Below, one piece after another: positions 54,272 to 64,000 of a stretch of DNA of 64,000 nucleotides. Made by a program: the position numbers and the translations under genes. The notes beneath the pieces are model-generated. The model saw only the letters and a list, made by a program, of their open reading frames with translations, did not search any database and was not told the origin of the DNA. Origin of the DNA: Closterium sp. Naga37s-1 (Eukaryota > Streptophyta > Zygnematophyceae > Desmidiales > Closteriaceae); contig CANJKZ010000955.1 in assembly GCA_947471745.1 (NCBI GenBank), positions 186,001 to 250,000 on the forward strand, written 5' to 3'. The number at the start of each line of letters is the position of its first letter. Within the stretch, counting starts at the first letter, position 1.

Positions 54272-57200
54272 ATGTCAAGCGCCTTGCTTCGAAATGTAGG
54301 CAGCTCGCCTGCCGCATCCGCCGCCTGTCATCGCTGCCTCCAGTATGCCATTCCCGCCGCGTGCTGCGCGGCGCAGCAAATAGTCTCCGCCCTCGGCGCG
54401 AGACTCAACCACCTCCCGTCAACGCGCCCGTCATCTACAACCACCGCACAGCCGACTAGCGTGTCGGGACTGCTATGTACCGTCACCAACTCTCCTTGCG
54501 GCATGGGCTGCGAGGATTGCACCGAGTGCCTTTTCCGCAATTCCTCCGCCCCGTCCGCTTCCGCTTCCGCGCCGAAGCCATTCCCCTCGCAGCGGTCGCC
54601 GCAGCACGGCCACGTGCCTACTCTCCAGCCGTTCGCTGCGCGTTCGATCTCCACGGATGTGCGCCACGCGGGACAGCCGGCTGAGGTGGCAGAGAGCGAC
54701 GCCCACGTGGCGGCCAACGAGGCTGGCCGTGTCGACGTGGCGTCGTTCATCATGAAGAATTACACCCCGTACGACGGCGACGATAGCTTCCTCGCCGGAC
54801 CCACCGCCCGAACCACCGAGGTGCGTTACAATCACTATCGTCACGCGACTCTTTCGCTATATGACGAAATGCCATGGGCACATGTATGAGCTGCACGCGT
54901 CGGTATCTGGACCGTAACTCTCATTTTGCTCGTAAATCTACCACCTTCCACGCGAAATTCATCACTTTCCGTTCCTCCTTTCCGTTCGACGTGCAGATTT
55001 GGGACAAGTGTTGCGAGCTGCTCAAGATCGAGCACGAAAAGGGCGTGTTGGACTGCGATCCGTCCACGCCCGCGTCGATCGTGTCGCACGGCCCGGGGTA
55101 CCTGGACAAGGAGAAGGACCTCATTGTCGGCTTTCAGGCGGACGCGCCGCTCAAGCGCATGATCAAGCCCAAGGGCGGCTGGCGCATGGTCGAGGCGGCC
55201 CTCGAGAGTTACGGCTACCCGGTCGACGAGAGAGTGCGCGAGGTGTTTATGTAAGTGCGCTGGCTTGTCGTGCGTTTGAATTTGGTCTTCTAAAATATGT
55301 TCGGAATATGGCTGTCAGTGGTTTGCTATGAGGATGCATGGTTTTCTTATTTTTTTTTGTCGGTGCGACCGTTAAACGTGCAGGAAATACGTGAAGACGC
55401 ATAATGCGGGAGTCTTTGACGCGTACACGCCGGAGATGCTGACCGCGCGGCGCGAGGGCATCCTGACTGGCCTGCCCGACGCGTACGGCCGAGGCCGCAT
55501 CATCGGCGACTACCGCCGCGTCGCGCTCTACGGAGTCGACGCGCTGATTGCGGCGAAGGAGGCGGACAAGGAGGCTCTGGGCCCGGATATGACGGAGGAT
55601 GTTATCCAGCTGCGCGAGGAAGTTGCCGAGCAGATTCGCGCGCTCGAGGAGCTCAAGGCCATGGCGAAGAGCTACGGATACGATATTAGCCGACCCGCTA
55701 CTGACGCCCGCGAGGCCGTGCAGTGGCTGTACTTCGCGTGAGTATAACGAACGAAGCTTGCATAATCCGCCCGTGTACTCATCAGTCGCAGCAGCAGAAG
55801 AATCGCAGAAGAAATGTAGGGGAAATGCGGAAGATTCGCACGCTAAGACCACTTGTCGTGATTCTTCTCTCCCTCCTTCGTGCCCGCTTCCAGGTACCTG
55901 GCGGCGATTAAGGAGCAGGACGGCGCGGCGATGTCGCTGGGGCGCGTGGACGCGTTCCTGGACGTGTACTTCGAGAAGGACCTCAAGAGCGGCGCGCTCA
56001 CGGAGGAGCAGGCGCAGGAGCTCATCGACGACCTCGTTATTAAGGTACGCGTTATTGACTACCTTGGTACTAGGATACGCGTTGCTCTATATAATCCTCC
56101 CCTGCCGGAATATCCCCGCTTCCCCAGCTTCTCTAGTACCTCCTTAGTTAGAAAAAGCCGCAAAGTCTCACCTTTCCCCCATCTCCCGTTCCGCCTGCTC
56201 CCCGCTTCGCGCACTTCCCCTTCCGCCCCCGCTTCCGCCCATCAGCTGCGCCTGGTGCGCCATCTGCGCACGCCCGACTACAACAACCTCTTCGCGGGCG
56301 ACCCCACGTGGGTGACGGCCGTGGTGGGCGGGCTCACCAAGGGCGAAGGCGGGCGACACATGGTTACCAAAACCGCGTATCGCATCCTCCAGACACTACG
56401 AAACCTCGGCCCCGCTCCTGAGCCTAACCTAACGGTCCTCTGGTCGCCGAAGCTCCCGGAGCACTTCAAGCGGTTCTGCGGGAAGCTGTCGCTCGACCTG
56501 TCGTCGATCCAATACGAGAACGACGACATCATGCGACCGCTGTTCGGCGACGACACGGCGATCGCATGCTGCGTGTCGGCGATGGCGATCGGCAAGCACA
56601 TGCAGTACTTCGGCGCGCGATGCAACCTGCCGAAGCTGATGCTCTACGCCATGAACGAGGGCAAGGACGAGATCAGCGGCGTGCAAGTCGCGCCGCAGTT
56701 CGCGCCGCTGCCGGACGGCCCGCTGGAGTTTAACGACATGATGGCGCGCTACGAGACGGCCATGGAGTGGCTCGCGGGATTATACGTCAACACGATGAAT
56801 ATTATTCACTACATGCACGATAAGTATAACTACGAGCGCGTGCAGATGGCGCTGCACGACACGCACGTGGGGCGGCTCGTCGCGTTCGGCGTCGCGGGGC
56901 TGAGCGTCGCGGCGGACTCGCTCTCGGCGATTAAGCACGCGAAGGTGACGCCGATTAAGGACGAGCGCGGTCTCGTGACCGACTTCAAGATCGAAGGCGA
57001 TTTCCCGAAATTCGGGAATGACGTGGAGGAGGTTGATTCGCTGGCGTCGTGGCTGGTGGAGACGTTTATGGCGAAGCTGCGCGCGCATAAGACGTACCGC
57101 GGCGCGGAGCACACGCTGTCCGTGCTAACGATCACGTCGAACGTGGTGTACGGCAAGCACACGGGCAACACCCCTGACGGGCGCAAGAACGGCGAGCCGT

Positions 57201-57757
57201 TTGCCCCCGGCGCGAATCCGCTGCACGGGCGCGACGTGGAGGGCGCGCTCGCGTCGCTGAATTCCGTGGCGAAGCTGCCGTACGAATCGTGCTTGGACGG
57301 GATCAGTAACACGTTCACAATGGTGCCGTCGGCGCTGGGGAAGGATGACGACTCCCGCACGTCCAACATGGTTCAGATCCTCGACGGTTACTTTAACCAA
57401 GGGTGAGTCGCTGTTTTGCCATCCTTGACCGCAAGGATATGCTCACATGCAATTAGATGCCATCCCTTCCATATGCAATGCCGCGACTCCATGACTCCAT
57501 CCCATGGTACCAAACAATCCTCATCTCTTCGTCTCCCTTCCTATCTCAACCACCATTTGCATCCCTCTCTCCACAACAGGGCCTTCCATCTGAACGTGAA
57601 CGCACTCAACCGCGAGACGCTACTAGACGCCATGGAGCACCCCGAGCAGTACCCGCAGCTGACGATCCGCGTGTCGGGCTATGCCGTGCACTTCACTCGC
57701 CTCACTCGCGACCAGCAGCTGGACGTCATCTCACGCACCTTCCATGAGTCCATGTAG
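54272..57757 (+). CDS. PFL1: Pyruvate formate-lyase (formate C-acetyltransferase), six exons
   Basis: Glycyl-radical enzyme converting pyruvate and CoA to acetyl-CoA and formate in fermentation. Exons: 54272-54820, 54997-55250, 55384-55737, 55894-56044, 56246-57402, 57580-57757. All introns are GT-AG and all phases fit, giving 880 codons. The first about 150 residues have no bacterial counterpart and start like an organelle transit peptide ([15 protein letters not shown]). They hold a Cys cluster at 76, 80, 83 and 86. The enzyme part begins near [14 protein letters not shown]. The catalytic Cys pair in IACCVS is residues 544-545 and the radical Gly in RVSGYAV is residue 855. Intron 4 (56045-56245) is open in frame and could be mistaken for coding. 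Length is close to the algal enzyme. In algae PFL acts in chloroplast and mitochondrion and needs a radical-SAM activase, which is not in the window. The gene looks intact. Confidence 0.95.
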
Positions 57758-58643
57758 ACGGTGAATGGGGAAGGACGTAATTTCTTTGAAAACACCAAGG
57801 ACCTTGCCAGCACACTTGCGGGTGTGCCAGTCACTGGAGTGCATCATCATCACCACCGTTATCGCCACCATCTTCACTCTGCTCAACCATTCTGCACCAC
57901 TCTGCCCACCCACCAACCCAGTCCATCCCTCACCTCCATCTGTCGCCATTCATACCGCCATAGTACCAGAAGTGTAGTGCATCCAAACTATTTAGACAGG
58001 TTGGTAGGTGGGATCTCAGGGCTCTTCCAAATGTGAAGAGCCTGGTCTTGGGGGTTGGATTGGAAGTGCTTTACTGCATGCTCTGCGAATTGGCAGAGGG
58101 TGCCTTGCTTCGCTTTCCCCAGTAGGCGTGCATGTGCCTGTGCATGCACTATTGGTGGCAGCTTGACCAATGATAGGTTGTGCGGCTGCATTAACTTGTC
58201 CCAGACCTGTATTTAATAGTAAACGGAATAACTTTTTAAGAGCAGTCAGTAAGGAACTTTTTGTTTGAGATAATATGAAGACTTAAGCACTTCAAGGATT
58301 CGTGTAGTACAGTGCGAGACTTCGCACGAAACAGTTAAGTACCGATAGGCTGACGACAGCAAAGCGCTACGCGCCCTAGGATGACGTCAGCACGTAGCTA
58401 TAGGCCTCGCGAATAGTCACGTACCTGTTCAGAACAGGAATAGCGTGAATAATACAGTACAGTAGGCGAACAGGTACTTAACTCTAGCTATATATTTTGC
58501 ATGTTTGTCATTTTTAAATATATTTGATTTCAGAGACAAAGATCCTGAAACATATCACTACATGGGCTTTCACTAGTCCAGACAAAGCCTCCTTAACTGG
58601 CTTTAATTCATACAAAACTTCCGCTACGACAGGAAGCTACCAT
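57758..58643. other. PFL 3' region and intergenic sequence
   Basis: After the stop this holds the PFL 3' untranslated region, whose end I cannot place. It contains a possible minus-strand exon (57988-58206), a 10-bp inverted pair GTTAAGTACC/GGTACTTAAC (58334-58343, 58473-58482) and a small hairpin GTGCGA/TCGCAC near 58312-58327. Confidence 0.4.
57988..58206 (-). CDS. Possible terminal exon of an unrecognised gene
   Basis: On the minus strand a TACAG acceptor-like site is followed at 58206 by 72 open codons ending in TAG at 57988-57990. The peptide has ordinary composition (e.g. NLSLVKLPPIVHAQAHARLL, then QGTLCQFAEHAVKHFQ) rather than the skew of the shadow frames. I do not recognise it. If real, it is the last exon of a gene converging on PFL, whose other exons would lie under or beyond the MITE and E8, or it is a fragment. 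Confidence 0.3.
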   Translation of the reverse strand, partial: VWDKLMQPHNLSLVKLPPIVHAQAHARLLGKAKQGTLCQFAEHAVKHFQSNPQDQALHIWKSPEIPPTNLSK

Positions 58644-58875
58644 CAGGGCCTCAGAAGTCAGCGAAAAAAGGCTGATTTAGGTAAAAAAGGCTGAGATTTC
58701 AGACTTCGTTTAGAACCAGGGCTGATTTTTCAGCAATTTTTTGGAAAAAAACAGGAAAAACTATGAATTTTATAGTGTAAAATGGCATAAAATGGCTAAT
58801 TTATCTGATTTTCAGCATACTTTTTTGTACCAACTCTGATTGTTCAGCCTAGCCCAAAACCAATCTGAGGCCCTG
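58644..58875. mobile_element. hAT-type MITE, 232 bp
   Basis: Terminal inverted repeats of 12 bp, CAGGGCCTCAGA at 58644-58655 and its complement at 58864-58875, are flanked by a perfect 8-bp duplication GCTACCAT (58636-58643 and 58876-58883). CAGGG...CCCTG ends and 8-bp duplications are typical of hAT transposons. The interior is AT-rich with no coding capacity, so the element depends on a transposase from elsewhere. Confidence 0.85.
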
Positions 58876-58883
58876 GCTACCAT

Positions 58884-59069
58884 CCTAAGTAATACGATCC
58901 TATTCAATCATCTCAAATTCTAACATGGTATTGCGAGCGTCTTAGGATACTACCGTATTCTCCCGGACATAGCACCCTAGGGTATAGCTAAAAATACAGG
59001 GAAAAAATGGGGGGGGTCTCCTCATAGGAAAAAAATACATAATACCTGGGTCTTTACATATGGCATATT
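58884..59069. other. Spacer between MITE and E8
   Basis: 186 bp with no gene or repeat that I recognise. Confidence 0.5.
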
Positions 59070-59194
59070 TGTCAGATTTATATGACAGAGCTACTGTAGG
59101 CTATAGTGGGGTAGCACATATGGGGTACAGTTTTCTAGGGTTTGCATTTGTACCCAACTTTCCCTTAGTCATTTTCATTCCTCGTTTCTTCTCA
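59070..59194 (+). repeat. E8 5' LTR
   Basis: 125 bp with TG...CA ends. It resembles the E2/E7 LTR in its first half and the E3 LTR near its end. Its 3' partner is not in the window. Confidence 0.85.
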
Positions 59195-59242
59195 TGGTAT
59201 CGAGCAGGTTCCCTAGTGGGAACGATTCCTAGGGCCCACCAC
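59195..59242 (+). promoter_or_regulatory. E8 primer module: PBS, hairpin, tRNA box
   Basis: PBS TGGTATCGAGC (59195-59205), hairpin GTTCCC/GGGAAC (59208-59213 with 59218-59223), box GGGCCCACCAC (59232-59242) 26 nt after the PBS, then a T run. Confidence 0.7.
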
Positions 59243-60240
59243 CACGAAATTTTTTTTTTCCTGCCCGGAGCGCGCTTCGCTCAGACCCGAGTCGCGCCCT
59301 GGGTGCTCTCCCTACCGTCGCGCCCTCGCTAGGCCCCTCACGGCCCCGTCGCGTCGCCCTTAGCGGCCCCCCTCACGGCTCGTCGCGCCGCCCCCTACGG
59401 CCCTTCGCGCCGCCCTTAAGGCCCTTCGTGCCGCCCTTACGGCCCGTCGCGCCCGTCGCGCCGCCCTTACGGCCCCTCGCGCCGTCCCTTACGGCCCCTC
59501 GCGCGGCCCCTTACGCCCCTTACGGCCCCTCCCGCGGCCCCTCACGGCCCCCCCTACGGCTCGTCGCCGCCCTCCGCGACCCCGCCACCTACCTGTGCGG
59601 CCCCGCCACCTACCTGTGCGGCCCCGCCACCTACCTGCGGCCCCGCCACCTACCTGCGGCCCCGCCACCTACTAGCGGCCCCGCCACCTATCTGCGGCCC
59701 CGCCACCTACCAGCGGCCCCGCCACCTACCCGCGGCCCCGCCACCTACCTGTGCTGGCCCCGCCACCTACCTGCGGCCCCGCCACCTACCAGCGGCCCCG
59801 CCACCTACCTGCGGCCCCGCCACCTACTAGCGGCCCCGCCACCTACCTGCGAGCCCGCCACCTACCTTTGCGGCCCCGCCGCCTCCTCTCAGCGGCCTCG
59901 CCGCCTCCTCCCAGCGGCCCCGGGCGCCGCCCTCTCAGCGGCCCCGCCGAGCTGCCAAGCAGCCGAGCCGCCCAGCCGCCTAGCCGCCCAGCAGCCGAGC
60001 CGCCCAGAAGCCGAGCCGCCGAGCCGCCCAGCAGCCGAGCCGCCGAGCCGCCCAGCAGGCGAGCCACCGAGCCGCCCAGCAGCCGAGCCGCCGAGCCGCC
60101 CTGCAGCCGAGCCGCCGAGCCGCCCAGCAGCCGAGCCGCCCTGCAGCCGAACCACCCGAGCCGCCCTGTCCGGTAAGAGCAGCGCCTCTTTCACAGCACT
60201 GCCCTCACCCTACTGTCTGCGCTGCTAGTCTACTGCTGTC
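59243..60240 (+). repeat. E8 GC-rich leader with tandem repeats
   Basis: No gene. About 16 copies of GCGGCCCCGCCACCTACCT-like units at about 59577-59880, the same motif as in the E1 leader, then CCGAGCCGCCCAGCAG-type units. CGGTAAGAGC (GT at 60173-60174) resembles a splice donor 67 nt before the gag ATG. Confidence 0.85.
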
Positions 60241-63200
60241 ATGGCTACCCCTAGTGTCCTCGCTTTTGATGCTGAGGGTCGGGCCATTGACTTTGACGTC
60301 TGGATAGATGACCTGCAGCTTTTCTTACAGTGCGACAGAGCAGACGGCCTCTCCCTCTTTGACCTCACTTCTGGTGCCTCCCTTGCCCCCGCTGCTGATG
60401 CTGACGCCACTGTTCGCTCACAGTGGGCCACGCGCGATGCTGCTGCACGTCTTGCTGTGCGTCGCCACCTGCCTACCTCTGAGCGTGCGCACTTTAGCCA
60501 GTACAAGAGTGCTCAAACCTTGTACGCCGCTGTAGTTGCGCGCTACTCCTCCCCTGCCACTGCTGCACTGAGCCGCCTCATGCTACCGTACCTCTTCCCT
60601 GACCTTGCTGCCTTTCCCACAGTCGCTGACCTCATTACGCACCTCCGCACTAGTGACACTCGCTACCGCGCTGCGCTTCCTGCTGAGTTCTGCGCCAAGA
60701 ACCCCCCCCCCCATGTACATCACCCTCTACTACATAGTCACCCGGCTCCCTGACTCCCTTCGCGTAGTCAGGGACCACTTCCTCTCAGTTTGCCCCACCA
60801 CTCTCACCGTTGACCTCCTCGAGAAGTCCCTCCTCGCAGCAGAGAAGAGCATAGTCGCTGTAGGAGCCTCTCGTGGTGACCCTCGCACCCCCATCTTTGA
60901 GGGGTGTTCCCCCTCCCCCCTTTTGCCCTCTGTTGCCTCTGCTGCTGCGGCCGACCTCGTTGGGCTTGAGTCGGTCGGTGCGGCGTCTACCCCTAGCGGG
61001 AGACGCCGCCCTGGCAAGGGCAAGGGGGGCAGGGGCACTGGAGGAGCTAGCGGGGGCGGTGGAGGCGGCGGTGGAGGCAGTGTAGGGGGTGGGGGTGGCG
61101 GTGGGGGTGGTGGTGGGGGTGGAGGTGTCGGTGGCGGCGGTGGAGGCGGAGGCGGCGGCGGCGGTGGCGGTGGGAGCGGAGGTGGCGGCGGTGGAGGAGG
61201 CGGCGGCGGAGGAGGTGGAGCTGGTCGGGGTGGCGCTGCGCAGAGGGTCGGCTCCGGTGGTGGTCAGCGCCAGCAGCAGCAGCCGCAGCAGCAGCAGCAG
61301 CAGCGCACTCGTGACATCCCCCCCCCTCAGCAACTCCGTGAGTGGTACGCTGCACGCCAGCGGGGTGGGGGTACTGGTCCGTGTACCTACGTCCTCCGCA
61401 CCGGCGACCGCGCGGGTGACCAGTGCGGGGGTGCGCACTCCACCCAGCGCTGCTTTGGCCGCCTGACGGACGCTTGGCGTCACCAGTTCCCTGAGGCCAC
61501 TGAGATCCCCCGCTGGGGTGAGCTGTCTAGGGCGGGTGTCGCTGTCTTTGACCTTGACTTTGATGCTATTCTTGCTGCTATGTATACTGTGACTATTAGT
61601 GATGAGGGTGACTGTTACCGGTGTTTTCCGCCCGACCCGGGCATTGAGACTGCTGCTCTAGGTACTGGTGAGGCTGCTGCTCTAGGTGCTAGCGAGGCTG
61701 CTGCTCTAGGTGCGTCTACTCCCTCAGGTGCTGGTGAGTCTGCTCTCTCAGGTTCTGCGTCGGCTTCGGCCTCCCACACCTTCACCCTTGACTCGGGGGC
61801 TTCTCGCTCCTTCTTTCGAGACCGCACCACACTCACGCCGCTTGGCCGGCCAGTTGCGGTCTCTCTGGCAGACCCCTCTGGGGGTCCTGTCCTTGCTCAC
61901 TTCTCCACTGTCCTCCCGTGTCCGGCGGCCCCCTCTGGCACCCTGTCTGGTCTTTACCTCCCCTCGTTCTCTACGAACTTGGTGAGTGGTGCTGACCTAC
62001 AGGATGCGGGGGTTCACCAGTTCACTCCTGGGAGTCAGCGGGTGACCCACTGCACGGACGCTCGGACTGGCCGACACCTGGCCACGTTTACCCGTCGGCC
62101 GGGGTCGAGCCTGTACACCCTGACCACTGCGTCTCCTCCAGTCACTGCGTCTGGTCAGGTAGCTGCGTCAGGTCAGGTGTTTGCTGCAGCGTCCAGGTCT
62201 GGTCCTGAGTCTGCCCCCTGTTCGTGTCGCCTCCTGTCTCACGAGACTCTCCTCTGGCACCACCGCCTTGGTCACCCCTCCCTGCTTCGTCTCCGAGGCA
62301 TGGCCTCCCGTGTCCTTGTCTCTGGTCTTCCCCGGTCCCTCCCTCCCCTTCCTCCGGGGCCTGGCCCTACCTGCGTCCCCTGTGTCGAGGGGCGGCAGCG
62401 GACTGCCCCTCACTCCTCCCAGTTTCCTCCGACAGAGGCCCCGCTGCAGACGCTTCACATGGACGTGTGGGGCCCGGCCCGCGTCCGTGGACAGGGTCAC
62501 GAGCGCTACTTCCTGCTGGTGGTTGACGACTACTCGCGTTACACCACAGTCTTCCCCTTGCGCAGCAAGGGTGATGTCACTGAGGTGTTGATCGACTGGA
62601 TCCGCGCAGCTCGTCTCCAGCTCAGGCAGAGCTTTGGTTCGGACTTTCCTGTTCTGCGTCTGCACTCTGACAGAGGTGGAGAGTTCTCCTCTGGCCTTCT
62701 GCGAGCCTACTGTCGAGCACGAGGCATCCGCCAGACCTTCACGCTTCCGGACTCTCCACAGCAAAATGGGATTGCTGAGCGCCGCATTGGCATGGTCATG
62801 GACGTCGCCCGTACGTCCATGATGCATGCGGCTGCCCCCCATTTTCTGTGGCCGTTTGCGGTTCGGTACGCGGCGCATCAGATCAACCTTCACCCTAGGG
62901 TCTCCAGACCGGAGACCTCCCCAGCTTTGCTGTGGACGGGGAAGGTTGGCGATGCGTCTGCGTTCCGTGTCTGGGGATCTCGGGCGTTTGTCCGCGACTT
63001 GTCTGCGGACAAGCTGTCCCCTCGTGCTGCTCCTTGCGTCTTCCTTGGCTTCCCCCCTGACGCGCCAGGGTGGCAGTTCTACCACCCCACCTCTCGCCGT
63101 GTTCTGTCCTCCCAGGACGTCACGTTTGACGAGTCGGTCCCCTACTACCGCCTCTTCCCCTACCGCACTCCGTCCCTCCCCCCACCACCGCTCTTCCTTG

Positions 63201-64000
63201 TGCCAGGTCCCCCCCTGGTAGACCCCCTCCCCCCTCAGGGTCCTGCCCCTTCAGGTGTGTCCCAGGTAGACGCAGTCGAGCCTGTCGAGGTTACTGGTGA
63301 CTCTGGTGCTGCTGAGGGTGCTGAGCCTGGGGGTGCTGACTCTGGGGGTGCTGAGCGTGTGGGTGCTACGCCTGGGGGTGCTGAGCCTGAGGGTGCTACT
63401 ACTGGGGGTGCTGAGCCTGGGGGTGCTGAGCCTGGAGGTGCTACTACTGGGGGTGCTGAGCCTGGGGGTGCTGAGCCTGGGGGTGCTGAGCCTGGGGGTG
63501 CTACGCCTGGAGGTGCTGGGCCTGGGGGTGTGGAGCCTGAGGGAGCTGGGCCTGCTTGTGTGGCGTCTGGCGGTGCTGAGCCTGGAGGTTCTCCGGGTGC
63601 TTCGTCTCGGCGGGAGCCACTCTCTCCACAGGAGCTGCGCGAGTGGTTTGCCCGGCGCTGGAGGCGTGCTGCTGGAGCTGGAGGTTCTTCGGCTACTGAG
63701 GGTGCTGGTGCCGCGGGTCCCGGAGGTGCTCGTACTGGGAGTACTGGAGCTGCTGGGCCTGCGGGTACGACTGGAGCTGGAGCTGCTGAGGGTGTTCACG
63801 CTGAGGCTACTGCTGTCGGTCCTGGAGGCGGGCCTGCTGGGGGTGCTACTGGTGCTGCTGGAGGTACTGGAGCTGGAGGTGCTGCTGGCGCTGGTGCTGC
63901 CGCTGGGGGTACTGGTGCTGTCCCTGCTGTGTCTGGAGTCGCCGCGCGGCCTCGGCCGTACTTCGTTCCGCTCCTTCAGCAGGTTCTTGGTCTCCCGCCT
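60241..64000 (+). pseudogene. E8 gag-pol polyprotein, partial, one frameshift
   Basis: Gag opens at ATG 60241. At 60702-60712 a C11 run replaces the C10 of E7, shifting the frame, so gag ends at 60753 after 170 codons. In the corrected frame I can follow the glycine-rich linker, knuckle-like motif, DSGA protease (near 61789-61803), GAG-pre-integrase region and integrase (HMDVWGP, HSDRGGEF, NGIAERR), then the GAEPG-type linker to the window edge. Reverse transcriptase and RNase H would lie beyond 64000. This is the same type of lesion at the same run as in E1. Confidence 0.85.

Larger units (their letters stand above)
59070..64000 (+). mobile_element. E8: Copia LTR retrotransposon, cut by the window edge
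   Basis: The 5' LTR (59070-59194, 125 bp) is followed by the PBS at 59195, a GC-rich leader, gag, protease and integrase. The window ends within the linker before reverse transcriptase. The coding part is closest to E7 and E2, while the LTR and leader differ. The left target site would be ATATT (59065-59069); its partner is outside. Confidence 0.9.

Noticed and set aside
56045-56245. In-frame extension of PFL through intron 4
   Set aside because: The 67 extra codons have no counterpart in PFL and are bounded by good donor and acceptor sites that restore the conserved sequence exactly.
58334-58482. GTTAAGTACC/GGTACTTAAC inverted pair as another MITE
   Set aside because: No target duplication flanks the arms and the repeat is short, so chance is not excluded.
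59577-59880. Regular repeats that could suggest a CRISPR-like array
   Set aside because: The units are contiguous with no unique spacers, lie in a retrotransposon leader, and the genome is eukaryotic.

Overview
The window is nuclear DNA from a photosynthetic eukaryote with spliced genes, most likely a green alga. A zygnematophyte such as Closterium is my best guess, because the GC-rich Copia proteins resemble ones I remember from that group, but this rests on memory. Supporting signs are GT-AG introns, a fermentation gene typical of algae (pyruvate formate-lyase, PFL), retrotransposon primer sites fitting plant-type initiator tRNA-Met, and telo-box-like motifs in the LTRs.

From about 0.4 to 43.3 kb lies one large AT-richer rolling-circle transposon of the Helentron (Helitron2) type on the + strand. 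In order it encodes an OTU cysteine-protease domain, a DUF6570-like region, the HUH/two-tyrosine Rep nuclease, a PIF1-type helicase, an endonuclease/exonuclease/phosphatase (EEP) domain, and a spliced RPA-like single-strand-binding protein. Four LTR elements split it (2001-9506, 10135-17730, 19857-35883, 41567-43170). Each has two LTRs and a 5-bp target-site duplication, so the original order can be followed. Without the inserts the transposon is about 10 kb. Three small frameshifts also disrupt its Rep-helicase frame.

The LTR elements fall into three groups. (a) Short-LTR (125-132 bp) Copia elements of about 7.5 kb: E1 and E2 (- strand), E3 and E7 (+ strand), and E8 (+ strand, running off the right edge). 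E7 has one uninterrupted 1979-aa gag-pol frame. E1, E2 and E8 each carry a one-base homopolymer frameshift, and E3 has lost its protease active site. (b) Non-coding relatives: E4, nested in the E3 gag, and E6, in the last RPA intron. (c) A different Copia lineage with 819-bp LTRs, E5, nested in the E3 RNase H region and broken by two in-frame TGA codons. A tandem array of about 198-bp units follows the Helentron and is itself split by E7.

From 52.2 to 59.1 kb is the only ordinary host interval. It holds a low-content stretch, a six-exon PFL gene (54272-57757) that looks intact and organelle-targeted, and a 232-bp hAT-type MITE (58644-58875).

The most unusual signal is a shared module just inside the 5' LTR of all seven short-LTR elements: primer-binding site, then a hairpin whose sequence changes while its pairing is kept, then a box (GGGCCCACCA) 26-30 nt from the primer site that is complementary to the anticodon-arm region of initiator tRNA-Met. 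It is present in autonomous and non-autonomous elements alike, which suggests an extended tRNA-primer recognition signal.
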